Origin: Rhodobacteraceae bacterium Alg231-30 | GTDB taxonomy: Bacteria > Pseudomonadota > Alphaproteobacteria > Rhodobacterales > Rhodobacteraceae | Assembly: GCA_900143615.1 (NCBI GenBank) | Contig: FREU01000006.1 | Coordinates: 186,001-250,000, forward strand | Direction: 5' to 3' | Length of the DNA: 64,000 nucleotides | Shown: in pieces, positions 15,200 to 24,231 of the stretch | How the letters are laid out: the number at the start of each line of letters is the position of its first letter | Numbering within the stretch: position 1 is the stretch's first letter | Made by a program: the position numbers and the translations under genes | The notes under the pieces: generated by a model | Seen by the model: the letters and a program-made list of their open reading frames with translations, nothing else | The model's database searches: none | Told to the model about the DNA's origin: nothing

Positions 15200-17482
15200 T
15201 TAGTCCATGCGCACAGTCACCGTGACATCACCGCTTAGCGGTTTTTCCCAGTTCAGCGTCACCTGATCGCCATCCGCCCCTTCCGTCAGCTTCACATAGG
15301 GCGTCGCATAGGTCGTCACGTTACTGTTGGACTTCAACTTTGAAGTCGCCACCACAGCATCCACCCCACGACAGCGCCCGCCAAACGGCAACCTGCCATC
15401 ACTATCCACGGTCCAAGTCTCGCTGGTCGTGTTCTGGTCATGCTCAATACGCAGCGGATTGTGGACCGACTTTTCCACATTGTGGAATGTATTGCCCGCA
15501 AACAGCACGTTCTTGCCTTTGCTCATATCCAAATTGGAAAAGCTGGTGTCCACCCGATCCACCCGATCAATGGAGCCGTTGATTGAGCGAAATTTGTTGC
15601 CCGTCACATTCAACCCCGTCAGAAAATGCCCCGCCCCATGCGGTTTGATCACGATATAGCCAAACCACGGCGCCACATCACCGGACAGAAAGACATTGTC
15701 AGTGATCGACAGCGACCCAAAGGAAAATCCACCTGTAAAATCAGGCTCGCTGTCATACTCATTGCTCCACTCAATTGTGGCATTATCAATGTAGTTGCCG
15801 TCCAGTGTGGCCGACGTATAGCCCTGCGCCAGCACAATGCCCGCCGTGCGCACACCATTTGTTTCCGCATCCCCCTGAAAGAAATGATTGCCGGTCACCA
15901 TCGCGTTTTCCCCGCCGATGACGGCGAAATGTCGAAACTGGCTGGCGCGATTATTGCGAATTTTGGCGTCGTTGGCATTGCAATTGAGAGCAACGGTAAC
16001 CCGATCCTGAGAGCGCACGCCGCCCTCACGCGTGATAAATTGACAGCGATCTACCAACAGCCCCTGACAGCCCTCTCCCGGTGACGTGATGCCACGATCA
16101 CGTGGCCGCGTGATATAACAATCGCGAATGTGAAAAATCAGACCGGCGGGTGACAGCAAAATACCACTGGCCTTTTCGTTACACAGAAAATCCACATTTG
16201 AGATATTCATCGACGTCAGCTTTGAAAAACCGCTGAAATCAAACACGTATTTAAATCGTGTGAAGGTATAGTTCTGTGTGCCTTCCGCATCATACAGCAG
16301 CTGGCTCAACGTCACTTCCTGCGTAGCCACATTGGTCGCGCGCACATAAATCTCACGCCCCACACCGTTGCCACTCACCAGTGCACCGATCTGGATATTG
16401 GCCACATTGGACACGTTTTTGAGGGTGCGCCCATCATTGGACGAATAAGTGGCCTGCGAAGTCACCACATCAGGATCCCACGCACTATCGCCGGACACAT
16501 AGAACTGACCGTTCAGGATATGACGACGCTGTGCGTATTCCGTGCGATTGGGCACAATTGCCTGCATATCAATCGGCTCGGTGATGGTGATCCGCCGCCC
16601 ACCCAAATCCAGACCCTCATGGTCCGAATTGTTCAGCAAAGACTGAAACGCCTTCTTGAACGCCAACTCCTCATTGCCAAAGGCATCAATATAGCTTGGC
16701 AGATCAAAATTCTTGGACAGCGTGAAAATACTGCCTACGCCCATCGTGACCGTGCCTTCAAAAGTCACCGGATTGTCAAACGTGACGCTATCCCCAAGGT
16801 AAAATTCTCCCTCAGACACCAGCACCCGCCGCCCGTTTGCCGCCGCATCTGCCGCCTCAAAGGCCGCGCTATCATCACTGCTTCCATCCCCGATCGCGCC
16901 AAAATCCTTGACGTCCACAAGGCTGAGCATATCGCGATGAAATGCGCTGGTGACATCTTCAATCACAATGTCATCAATGCGTACAACACCGCCCGAAGCG
17001 CCGGTCAGATCAAGCCCGAAATGGCCATAGACTGCATCGGTGCCCCAGACCATATCGACACCACTGCGCGCGCCCGACCCAATGATGGCGGACACCTCAA
17101 CCACATCGCCATAGCTCTGCAACGCCACCGCAGCCGCGGTCTCATCCAAGCCGCCAACATGGTTGTTATTCCCGTCTCCAGCCCACGCCGCAATCCGCAC
17201 CGACGGCAGGTTGCCACTGATCGCTTTCACCCGCGCCGTGACGCGCAAATAGCATCCCGGCAACACGGGCACCTGCCCCATGTAGCGCAACTTCTGTGTG
17301 GATTCGGTCTTAAACAGCTCTAGACAGCCACCAAAATCCTGATCGGCCGGTACAAAGGCTGCATTCACTGATCCATCATAGGTGTCTGACCCTGGCGTCC
17401 CGTCCTCGCGTGACCAAACATCCAAATCATTTGAGAATTCAGGCGGCATAAACTGCACGCCATCGGTGATTGCCTTATTCAT
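15200..17482 (-). CDS. Large right-handed beta-helix protein (pectate-lyase/GH28-like fold)
   Basis: A 760-residue protein. An N-terminal region of about 180 residues looks like a beta-sandwich carbohydrate-binding module (LRVTARVKA...VRIDDIVIEDV). At about 195 comes VKDFGAIGDGSSDDSAAFEAA, the entry motif of pectate-lyase-3/GH28-like beta-helices, followed by repeated N-x-F/I-x-G/N rungs (VTGNHFF, LDGNYID, ITDNVFL, VTGNKFR, FAGNTFH). No signal peptide is visible, although the fold is usually extracellular or a phage tailspike. Catalytic residues are not identifiable. The ATG at 17482 has AAAGGGGA upstream. Confidence 0.78.
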   Translation of the reverse strand: MNKAITDGVQFMPPEFSNDLDVWSREDGTPGSDTYDGSVNAAFVPADQDFGGCLELFKTESTQKLRYMGQVPVLPGCYLRVTARVKAISGNLPSVRIAAWAGDGNNNHVGGLDETAAAVALQSYGDVVEVSAIIGSGARSGVDMVWGTDAVYGHFGLDLTGASGGVVRIDDIVIEDVTSAFHRDMLSLVDVKDFGAIGDGSSDDSAAFEAADAAANGRRVLVSEGEFYLGDSVTFDNPVTFEGTVTMGVGSIFTLSKNFDLPSYIDAFGNEELAFKKAFQSLLNNSDHEGLDLGGRRITITEPIDMQAIVPNRTEYAQRRHILNGQFYVSGDSAWDPDVVTSQATYSSNDGRTLKNVSNVANIQIGALVSGNGVGREIYVRATNVATQEVTLSQLLYDAEGTQNYTFTRFKYVFDFSGFSKLTSMNISNVDFLCNEKASGILLSPAGLIFHIRDCYITRPRDRGITSPGEGCQGLLVDRCQFITREGGVRSQDRVTVALNCNANDAKIRNNRASQFRHFAVIGGENAMVTGNHFFQGDAETNGVRTAGIVLAQGYTSATLDGNYIDNATIEWSNEYDSEPDFTGGFSFGSLSITDNVFLSGDVAPWFGYIVIKPHGAGHFLTGLNVTGNKFRSINGSIDRVDRVDTSFSNLDMSKGKNVLFAGNTFHNVEKSVHNPLRIEHDQNTTSETWTVDSDGRLPFGGRCRGVDAVVATSKLKSNSNVTTYATPYVKLTEGADGDQVTLNWEKPLSGDVTVTVRMD

Positions 17483-17671
17483 CTGTCCCCTTTCCCCGTC
17501 ATAACCGCGTCGCGGCACAACAGGTCACTGCGCATGATCCAAAGCCACGGCTGATCGCCGCAGGCTTTGGGGACATATCAAACGCGCCCTTTAAATCGGC
17601 TAAGCGCATCGTGCGCTCAAAGCCAAGAAACGACCAGAGTTACATACAAATCATAACATTAGATGTTGCGC

Positions 17672-18085
17672 TCAGGCACCCACATCCGGTGCTTGCAAAA
17701 GCTGTACACCGCCAATGCGCCATCCCTCCTCGGTGGCCAGCATCTGGTATTCAAGCACATGCGCCACGCCCATCTGGTCGATGATCAACACTTTCTGCCA
17801 AGCCGCACCTGCCAACGCGCGCACCTCCAAAAAACGCACCTCGCCTGCGCGATGCACCATCGGATAGCCGCGCTCGACCATCAGGCCAAAGCGGTCCGGC
17901 GTGCCAAAGATGCCCTGAATGCTGTCGGCCGCAAATTCGAACGCCCGCGCAAAGTCGTCACCGCGAAAGGCCTCCATCTGTTGCGAAATAACAGACTCTA
18001 TCTCTGCATTGCGCGGCATGCTTTGCGCTTGCACTTGGGCGCTCAGAAACAACACCCCTAAAATTCCGGCTAAAAATACTCGCAT
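17672..18085 (-). CDS. DUF4864-family exported protein
   Basis: A 137-residue protein with a signal peptide (about 1-20, ending VQAQS) and an NTF2-like body: EIESVISQQMEAFRGDDFARAFEFAA, then the beta-strand region with EVRFLEVR and LATEEGWRIGGVQLL. This matches DUF4864, a periplasmic family of unknown role. It stands alone between the beta-helix gene and lysS. Confidence 0.72.
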   Translation of the reverse strand: MRVFLAGILGVLFLSAQVQAQSMPRNAEIESVISQQMEAFRGDDFARAFEFAADSIQGIFGTPDRFGLMVERGYPMVHRAGEVRFLEVRALAGAAWQKVLIIDQMGVAHVLEYQMLATEEGWRIGGVQLLQAPDVGA

Positions 18086-18193
18086 ATCTTATCCTCCACT
18101 GTGAAACTTACGCAGCCCAAACAGCAAAAGATCATTCAAAATCGGGACCAAGCGAGCGCACATTCCATAAAACCATGCGCCAAAACGGTTTGA

Positions 18194-18243
18194 CCCCGCC
18201 AAAGGCGGGGCCAAACTTCACCTGTGTGCGCCGTTAGGCGCAC
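18194..18243 (-). terminator. Tandem stem-loops downstream of lysS
   Basis: Two perfect hairpins: GTGCGCC-GTTA-GGCGCAC (18226-18243) and CCCCGCC-AAA-GGCGGGG (18194-18210). They begin 15 bases after the lysS stop. Neither has a clear T-run on the minus strand, so the terminator call is by position and strength of pairing. Confidence 0.6.
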
Positions 18244-18258
18244 CCTATTTCGCTAAAA

Positions 18259-19902
18259 TTACGACAGCTCGCCGTCCAAAGCCTTATGGATCAACGCAAT
18301 GGTTTCATTGACACCATAAAGCGCAATGAAACCACCAAACCGTGGCCCTTGGCTGGCGCCCAGCAGAACTTCATAGATCGCCTTGAACCAATCACGAAGC
18401 GGTTCGAAATCGTATTTCTTGCCAATCGCAAAGACCACCGACTGCAAGAAGTCCTCATTGCCAAAATCAGGCTCCGGCAGCGCATCCTCATTGCCCATCG
18501 CCGCATTCTTGGCCGCAATCAACGCCAGCGCGGTTTCCGCTGATCCCAGCGCTGCCGCCAGATCTTCCAGCGCACGGCGCTCTTGATCGGTCGGCGCGCG
18601 ATAGACTTTGGTGGGTTTCACAAAGTCATTGAAATAGCGCACCGCATAGCCTGCCGCCGCATCCATTCCAGGGTGCGTTTCCGGCGTCGCATCAGGCGCA
18701 TATTTATTGATGAAGCCCCACATCGCGTCTTTGTCTTCTGCACTGGACGCGCTCGCTAGGTTGAGCAGCATCGAGAAGCTGACCACCATATCGCTCTCAG
18801 GCACATCCGCACCGTGGATATGGAACACAGGGTTGTTGACCCGCGCTTTGGCGTCCTGCGTCGCATAGGCGCGCAGTTGCTGGTGATACTCATCCATCGC
18901 CCGTGGGATCACGTCGAAATACATCCGCTTTGCGGTTTTGGGCTTCTGATACATGAAATAGCTCAGCGATTCCGTGGAGGCATAGGTCAGCCACTCGTCA
19001 ATCGAGATACCATTGCCCGAAGACTTTGAAATCTTCTGGCCTTTGTCATCCAGAAACAGCTCATAGGTGAAATGCTCAGGCGCTTTCACGCCCAGAATCT
19101 CACAGATACTGTCATAGATATAGGTGTTGGTGGAGTGGTCTTTGCCATACATCTCAAAGTCCACACCCAGCGCCGCCCAGCGCGCGCCAAAGTCGGGCTT
19201 CCACTGCAACTTCACATTGCCGCCGGTGACCGGCAGCGTCCACTCTCGACCGTCTTCGTCGTCAAAGGTGATCTCACCTTTTTCGCCATCGACGTTTTTC
19301 ATCGGCACATAGAGCACCCGACCGGTCTCAGGATGGATCGGCAGGAAAATCGAATAGGTCTTGCGACGCTCTTCGCGCAGCGACTTCAACATTACCGCCA
19401 TGATGTCATCATAACGTTCTGCGGCGCGCAGCAGGATCTCGTCAAACTGACCTGAGCCATAGAATTCCGTGGCCGAGTAGAACTCGTAGTTGAACCCGAA
19501 AGTATCAAGGAAGCGTCGCAGCATGGCGTTGTTGTGATCACCAAAGCTGTCATGCGTGCCAAATGGATCAGGCACCGAGGTCAGCGGCCTTTGCAGGTTT
19601 TCATGCAACAGTTCCTGATTGGGCACATTGCCCGGCACTTTGCGCATCCCGTCCAGATCGTCAGAGAAACAGATCAGACGTGTCGGCACGTCGCTGATCA
19701 ATTCAAACGCACGTTGGATCATTGTGGTGCGCAGCACCTCGCCAAAGGTGCCGATATGCGGCAAGCCCGACGGACCATAGCCGGTCTCCAGCAGAACATA
19801 TCCCTTCTTCTCTGCGCTCTTCTCATACCGTTTAAGCAGGCGGCGCGCTTCTTCAAAGGGCCAGGCTTTAGATACAAGGGCTGCGTCACGCAGGTCAGAC
19901 AT
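18259..19902 (-). CDS. lysS: Lysyl-tRNA synthetase, class I
   Basis: A 547-residue class I synthetase. The HIGH motif appears as PHIGT in [13 protein letters not shown] (about 44-56), and KMSKS appears as KISKS in the KISKSSGNG segment (about 290-298). It charges tRNA-Lys. Class I LysRS, mostly archaeal, is also the normal form in many alphaproteobacteria, so its presence here fits the lineage. GGAGACG precedes the ATG. It is monocistronic as far as visible. Confidence 0.95.
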   Translation of the reverse strand: MSDLRDAALVSKAWPFEEARRLLKRYEKSAEKKGYVLLETGYGPSGLPHIGTFGEVLRTTMIQRAFELISDVPTRLICFSDDLDGMRKVPGNVPNQELLHENLQRPLTSVPDPFGTHDSFGDHNNAMLRRFLDTFGFNYEFYSATEFYGSGQFDEILLRAAERYDDIMAVMLKSLREERRKTYSIFLPIHPETGRVLYVPMKNVDGEKGEITFDDEDGREWTLPVTGGNVKLQWKPDFGARWAALGVDFEMYGKDHSTNTYIYDSICEILGVKAPEHFTYELFLDDKGQKISKSSGNGISIDEWLTYASTESLSYFMYQKPKTAKRMYFDVIPRAMDEYHQQLRAYATQDAKARVNNPVFHIHGADVPESDMVVSFSMLLNLASASSAEDKDAMWGFINKYAPDATPETHPGMDAAAGYAVRYFNDFVKPTKVYRAPTDQERRALEDLAAALGSAETALALIAAKNAAMGNEDALPEPDFGNEDFLQSVVFAIGKKYDFEPLRDWFKAIYEVLLGASQGPRFGGFIALYGVNETIALIHKALDGELS

Positions 19903-20030
19903 GTCCGTCTCCAGATTTCACGAAAAAAAATACGGGCGCATCATTGCCCCCGTTAATCTACGCTACCTATTGCTCCTGAGGCCAGAGGTCAATATTCTGC
20001 GCCGAATAACAACCCAAATGGATATTACCA

Positions 20031-20453
20031 GTGTCACAAGATCTGCTGCACCCGCTCACCCCCCAAGACAGCCTCGTCGCTGTCATGATCGCGGTTTCCG
20101 CCTCTGATGAGAACATTCGCACGGCGGAACTGGTCAAAATCCAGTCTGCGGTCAACAACTTACCGGTTTTCGCGGATTACGACATCGATCGCATGACCGT
20201 TGTCAGCCAGATCGTCTTTGACCTGTTTGAACAGGAAGACGGCCTTGCAGCACTATTTGGCCTAGTACACGACAATCTGGACGAGCGTCTGTATGAAACC
20301 GCCTATGCACTGGCCTGTGATGTGGCCGCCGCAGACGGGTCTCTGGCCGAACCCGAGCTGCGCCTGCTCGAAGAGATCCGCTATGAGCTCAACATCGACC
20401 GCCTGCACGCAGCGGGCATCGAACGCGGCGCACGCGCGCGTCACATGACCTAA
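20031..20453 (+). CDS. TerB-like (tellurite-resistance-type) helical protein
   Basis: A 140-residue all-helical cytoplasmic protein from a GTG start. It has a TerB-like pattern: LVAVMIAVSASDENIRTAELVKI with paired acidic residues, then ACDVAAADGSLAEPELRLLEEI. The ADG-x-L-x-x-x-E motif is typical of TerB/DjlA-like domains thought to bind metal. No other ter gene is near. The role is unknown. The start lacks a strong ribosome site, so the first codons are less sure. A terminator follows. Confidence 0.75.
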   Translation: MSQDLLHPLTPQDSLVAVMIAVSASDENIRTAELVKIQSAVNNLPVFADYDIDRMTVVSQIVFDLFEQEDGLAALFGLVHDNLDERLYETAYALACDVAAADGSLAEPELRLLEEIRYELNIDRLHAAGIERGARARHMT

Positions 20454-20496
20454 AGCAGGGCTGGGCTTATTTAGCTCTCAACCCTCAAACCGATTA

Positions 20497-20528
20497 ACGC
20501 CCTGACATATTGGTCGGGGCGTTTTTTT
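20497..20528 (+). terminator. Rho-independent terminator after the TerB-like gene
   Basis: A 10-bp stem (ACGCCCTGAC / GTCGGGGCGT, one G-T pair) with loop ATATTG, followed by seven T residues. Confidence 0.93.
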
Positions 20529-20599
20529 ATGTCTTGGCGCTTTACCCCGCTGCTGACACCTCTCTCCATGGGTATCCGCAACTGCCCCGCATTTTAGAC

Positions 20600-20621
20600 A
20601 ACTCCTCCTTGAAGGAGTTTT
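20600..20621 (+). other. Small hairpin ahead of the CtrA-type site
   Basis: A perfect 7-bp stem AACTCCT / AGGAGTT with loop CCTTGA and a short T tail, in the gap between the TerB-like and Hint genes. Role unknown; it lies directly upstream of the TTAA-N7-TTAAC site. Confidence 0.5.
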
Positions 20622-20624
20622 CAG

Positions 20625-20640
20625 TTAATTTAATATTAAC
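20625..20640 (+). promoter_or_regulatory. Candidate CtrA binding site upstream of the Hint-domain gene
   Basis: An exact TTAA-N7-TTAAC match, the alphaproteobacterial CtrA full-site consensus, 97 bases before the Hint gene ATG. It also forms an inverted repeat GTTAAT-N5-ATTAAC. Confidence 0.55.
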
Positions 20641-20736
20641 AACAAGTTGCCCCCTTCTCTGTAGGCCTTATCCTTTAAACACGGTGCGGTTCCCCAAACT
20701 CCACTCCCCCGCCTTGGCGGACCGAAAGAGCATTCC

Positions 20737-21708
20737 ATGTCCACAGAATACGCGGTTGCAGCCTACTATCTCGGCAATAAAGACACTGGCGATGCTGGCA
20801 CGGAAGACAGCGATGTCACCGCTGTCACCATTAAAATCGAAGACCTGCAATCAGACGGAAAATTTCGCGAAGAAGGTGCCAGCGGCAAAGGCGATCTCAT
20901 CAACGGTTTTGCTGTCGACAAGCTGGGCAACAACTCACGACTCACCTTAGACGATGGCACCGTCGTCAGGGGGTGGTACATTGAGTACAAAGACGAAAAC
21001 GACGAAATCCAGGTCTACTTCATCCCCACCGACGGCACGGTCCCACAAGATGCAACGTTAAAGGATGATGTCAAAGTCGGCGGCTCCCAGCTGGGCCAGA
21101 TCAAAAAGATCGAAACCGAAGTGCCCTGCTTCACCCTTGATGCGCAAATTACGACCTTGCAAGGTCTCAAGGCGGTGCAAACCCTGCGTCCGGGCGATCA
21201 CATCCTGACCCGCGACAACGGATACCAACCCCTGCGCTGGATCGGCTCGCGCGGGCTGTCTCGCACACAGCTTGTGGCCCAGCGCAACCTGCGCCCGATC
21301 ACCATTGCACCGCACAGCTTTGGCCAGAACATGCCCGCCCGTCCTCTGCGACTCTCCCCCAACCACCGTGTCCTGATCGAAGGGGCAGCGGCGCAATTGC
21401 ACTTTGGCGACAGTGAAGTTTTTGCGGCTGCCAAACATATGGTCGACGCCAACTCAATACAGATAAGCCGCCCCGACGCCGTAACCTACGTGCATCTTAT
21501 GTTTGACGCGCATCAGGTGGTGCTCAGCGACGGTCTGTGGACCGAGAGTTTTTGCCCGACCCAACGCGCCATTCGCGGCGTTGACCCCGCCCAGCAAAAA
21601 GAACTTCGAAAATTGTTCCCCGAGCTTTTCCAAACAGATTGTACAATCCACCAACCGCTTGCACGCATGGAAATCAAATCACACGAAGCTTTCTTGATTG
21701 CACCTTAA
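20737..21708 (+). CDS. Standalone Hint-domain (Hint_2) protein
   Basis: A 323-residue protein. The acidic N-terminal part (1-128) is of unknown fold. The Hint domain starts at Cys131 (VPCFTLDAQITT), continues with LRPGDHILTRDNGYQPLRWIG and has LSPNHRVLI and MFDAHQVVLSDGLWTESF, as in the Hedgehog/intein-like Hint_2 domains widespread in roseobacters. No intein-type terminal His-Asn junction is seen, so N-terminal self-cleavage at Cys131 is possible but splicing is not expected. A CtrA-type site lies upstream. The gene converges with dacB. Confidence 0.85.
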   Translation: MSTEYAVAAYYLGNKDTGDAGTEDSDVTAVTIKIEDLQSDGKFREEGASGKGDLINGFAVDKLGNNSRLTLDDGTVVRGWYIEYKDENDEIQVYFIPTDGTVPQDATLKDDVKVGGSQLGQIKKIETEVPCFTLDAQITTLQGLKAVQTLRPGDHILTRDNGYQPLRWIGSRGLSRTQLVAQRNLRPITIAPHSFGQNMPARPLRLSPNHRVLIEGAAAQLHFGDSEVFAAAKHMVDANSIQISRPDAVTYVHLMFDAHQVVLSDGLWTESFCPTQRAIRGVDPAQQKELRKLFPELFQTDCTIHQPLARMEIKSHEAFLIAP

Positions 21709-21725
21709 CTCCGCCTGCGACGTCT

Positions 21726-23216
21726 CTAAGACCCGTAGACCACGCTCCAGCGCTCAATCAGTTTTTGCTGCAATCTTTTGGCGCGGCTGTTCCAGGTTCT
21801 AGCCCCTGCCGGACGCTCCCGACTTGGCCCGATCAAACGGTCACGCGCGTCGGTGTCTGCCACAAAGATGGCAAACGCCAACTCGTGTCCCGCCGTATCG
21901 GTGACATAGCCCGCCAAACCGCTGACAAAATGCAAGGTTCCGGTTTTGGCCTGCACCGTTAAAGGATGGCTCTTGTCCACCGCGCCATTGTCCGCCCGCA
22001 TCGAAATATCGCGCAAGATCGGCTTGAGCGTATCCCGCCGCGCCGCCGCCGCCAGCACCACAGCCAACTCATCTGCACGCAGCCGCGATGCTTCGCCCAG
22101 CCCCGAGTGATCCACCAAGGCGGCCTGCGTCATGCCCATAGTCTCTGCAGCCCATGCATTCATCGCCGCCGCCGAGGCCTTCAGCGACAGCACCTGCGCA
22201 CCGCGGGCCTGACTGGCGGCAATTCCCACCATCTCGGCAGTCAAATTGGTCGAATATTTCAGCATGCCCTGCAAGATAGGCACAAGCTCCGCGCTCTGGT
22301 GACTGGCGACAACTGTGCCTCGTGGCGCGGATTGGGTGATCTTTGGCGCCGCCATCTGCACACCATAGGAGCGTGCCAGCGATCGGAAAACTTCGCCCGC
22401 GTAAATCTCGGGTTGGCGCACAGGCAACCACCGCGCCCCACCATTGCCCAACGCGCCGCGCGCCACGGTCCAGTGATCAATGCCGCGCTGTTCTTTGTAG
22501 GTGTAGACCGGTGCCTGACGCTCCGCGATGGACATCTTGGCCACACTCACGTCAGGGCGATATTTGTTAGACCGCGCGTCCATGGTGATTTGATAGCCGG
22601 TAGAGGCCCGCTTCCATTCAAAATGCACGCGATTGTAATTCAGCGACAGCCCCGACACCGACGGATTATAGCCCGCCTCCACAGGCTGCTTCTTGTCGAT
22701 CTGTTTGAGCTGCGGCATCGCCCCACCCCACACCAGAAACCGCCCCGTAACCTCTCGAATGCCCGCCTCTTTGAGCGATTTCGCCAAGCCTGCCAACGCA
22801 TTGGTGTCCAGCGTCGGATCGCCCCCACCACGCAGAACCAAATCCCCCTTGAGCACACCGTTGGTCACAGTGCCCACAGCAAGAAGACGCGTGGCAAAGC
22901 GATGATTTGGCCCAAGATAATGCAGCGCATAAAGTGCTGTCAGCGCCTTGGTCACACTGGCAGGCGGCAGCCCCGTGGCCACGTCCTGACCTTCCAACAA
23001 TTTTCCCGTGTCGATATCCGCCACAGCAAAGCTGACCTGACCACTGACTTTGGAGTCTCGGATCAGGCTTTCCGCAGCCGCTGCCGTAACCTTGCCCAGC
23101 CCCGCAGGCCGCGGCACCGGATGGAGCGATGCTGTGGGCGGATTGGCCCAGAGCGGTGTGGCCGCAGTGGCGGTGAGAGCTGACAGGAAAAAACGTCTGG
23201 AAATCACTTTTGACAT
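21726..23216 (-). CDS. dacB: D-alanyl-D-alanine carboxypeptidase/endopeptidase (PBP4 type)
   Basis: A 496-residue class C low-mass penicillin-binding protein. SxxK is in PPASVTKAL (serine near residue 88), SxN in YSTNLTAE and KTG in KTGTLHFVSG. The N-terminus SRRFFLSALTATAATPLWA is a twin-arginine-like signal. It trims or opens peptidoglycan crosslinks in the periplasm. It starts 87 bases from the divergent EamA gene start. Confidence 0.92.
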   Translation of the reverse strand: MSKVISRRFFLSALTATAATPLWANPPTASLHPVPRPAGLGKVTAAAAESLIRDSKVSGQVSFAVADIDTGKLLEGQDVATGLPPASVTKALTALYALHYLGPNHRFATRLLAVGTVTNGVLKGDLVLRGGGDPTLDTNALAGLAKSLKEAGIREVTGRFLVWGGAMPQLKQIDKKQPVEAGYNPSVSGLSLNYNRVHFEWKRASTGYQITMDARSNKYRPDVSVAKMSIAERQAPVYTYKEQRGIDHWTVARGALGNGGARWLPVRQPEIYAGEVFRSLARSYGVQMAAPKITQSAPRGTVVASHQSAELVPILQGMLKYSTNLTAEMVGIAASQARGAQVLSLKASAAAMNAWAAETMGMTQAALVDHSGLGEASRLRADELAVVLAAAARRDTLKPILRDISMRADNGAVDKSHPLTVQAKTGTLHFVSGLAGYVTDTAGHELAFAIFVADTDARDRLIGPSRERPAGARTWNSRAKRLQQKLIERWSVVYGS

Positions 23217-23303
23217 AAGATGAATCTAACCCTGTGCTGGCTTTGCATTCAAGCAGGAAGACGTCTCTTTTGCGGTCTTTCGCTACATGTTAGGCGTGAT
23301 CCC

Positions 23304-24182
23304 ATGTGGAAATTAGTCGCGCTGATGTTTCTGGCCATGTCGATGATCCCGGCGGGGGACACTGCAGGCAAAATATTGACCTCTGAATATGGGGCCAGCC
23401 CACTGTTTGTGGCATGGTCACGCTTTGTTTTAGGCAGCTTGATCGCGGTGCCGCTCCTGCGGGCGGATACACTCAGGATCCTGCGGGACTGGCGCATTTG
23501 GTTGCGCGCGCTTTTGCTGACCTGCGGCATCGTCTCAATTCAAACCGCGCTGGTTGCAGCGCCCGTCGCCGATGTTTTTGCCGCGTTTTTTGTCGGACCA
23601 ATCGTGAGCTATGCCTTATCGATCCTCTTGCTGGGAGAACGGGGATCCCCCCAACGCTCAGCCCTGATGGTACTCGGCTTTTTGGGCGTGCTGCTGGTGG
23701 TCCGTCCCGGGTTTGACGCGAACGCAGGTCTCGGCTTTGCCGTCTTGGCGGGCGTGTTTTATGGCGCCTATCTGAGCGCATCCCGTTGGCTGGCGCCGCT
23801 CGCGCGCCCGGGAAGCCTGCTGTTTTCGCAATTGTTCATCAGTGCGCTGCTGCTCACACCGTTTTGCTGGTCATCGACCACCGCAGACCTGCTGCTGCAA
23901 CAGTCACCCAGCGGTCCCTTTGCCACCTTGACGCTGGCCAGTGCGATGTTTTCGATGGGTGGGAACTTTCTGCTGCTGTTTGCCTATGCACGCGCGCCCG
24001 CCGCCCAGCTTGCGCCTTATGTCTATTTTCAACTGCTGGGAGCCGTCGCATTGGGTTGGGCGGTTTTTGGGGATTTACCCGATGCGCTGACGTGGCTGGG
24101 ACTGGGGTTGATTGTCAGCGCGGGGCTTGCCAGCGCCACGCTCAGTCGCCGCGCGCTCAGGGGGGCCAGCCCCCCAGCTTGA
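23304..24182 (+). CDS. EamA-type (DMT superfamily) transporter
   Basis: A 292-residue inner-membrane protein of ten helices in two EamA repeats. I chose the ATG at 23304 (MWKLVALMFLAMSM) because it begins directly with the first helix; a longer frame from 23220 adds a poor leader. The last codons (GASPPA and stop) fall inside dispersed repeat copy B, so the C-terminus is encoded by the repeat. Substrate unknown. Divergent from dacB. Confidence 0.82.
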   Translation: MWKLVALMFLAMSMIPAGDTAGKILTSEYGASPLFVAWSRFVLGSLIAVPLLRADTLRILRDWRIWLRALLLTCGIVSIQTALVAAPVADVFAAFFVGPIVSYALSILLLGERGSPQRSALMVLGFLGVLLVVRPGFDANAGLGFAVLAGVFYGAYLSASRWLAPLARPGSLLFSQLFISALLLTPFCWSSTTADLLLQQSPSGPFATLTLASAMFSMGGNFLLLFAYARAPAAQLAPYVYFQLLGAVALGWAVFGDLPDALTWLGLGLIVSAGLASATLSRRALRGASPPA

Positions 24183-24230
24183 AATATGCATTTCAAGCCC
24201 CCCCCGAGGTATTTGAGGCACCAAAAAGCG
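24160..24230 (-). repeat. Dispersed 3'-UTR repeat, copy B (downstream of nadD)
   Basis: A G6 run, CCAG, a C6 run and AG, then a perfect hairpin (CTTGAAA / TTTCAAG, 24178-24197), then CCCCCCGAGGTATTT and GCACCAAAAAGC. The flanks match copy A at 5105-5180 almost base for base; the central hairpin has a different sequence. It ends about two bases from the nadD stop. Confidence 0.8.
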
Positions 24231-24231
24231 C

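Noticed and set aside
21966-23183. A 405-codon open frame on the plus strand opposite dacB
   Set aside because: The opposite strand holds an intact PBP4 with SxxK, SxN and KTG motifs. The antisense product is Arg/His-rich, typical of a frame mirrored from a high-GC gene.
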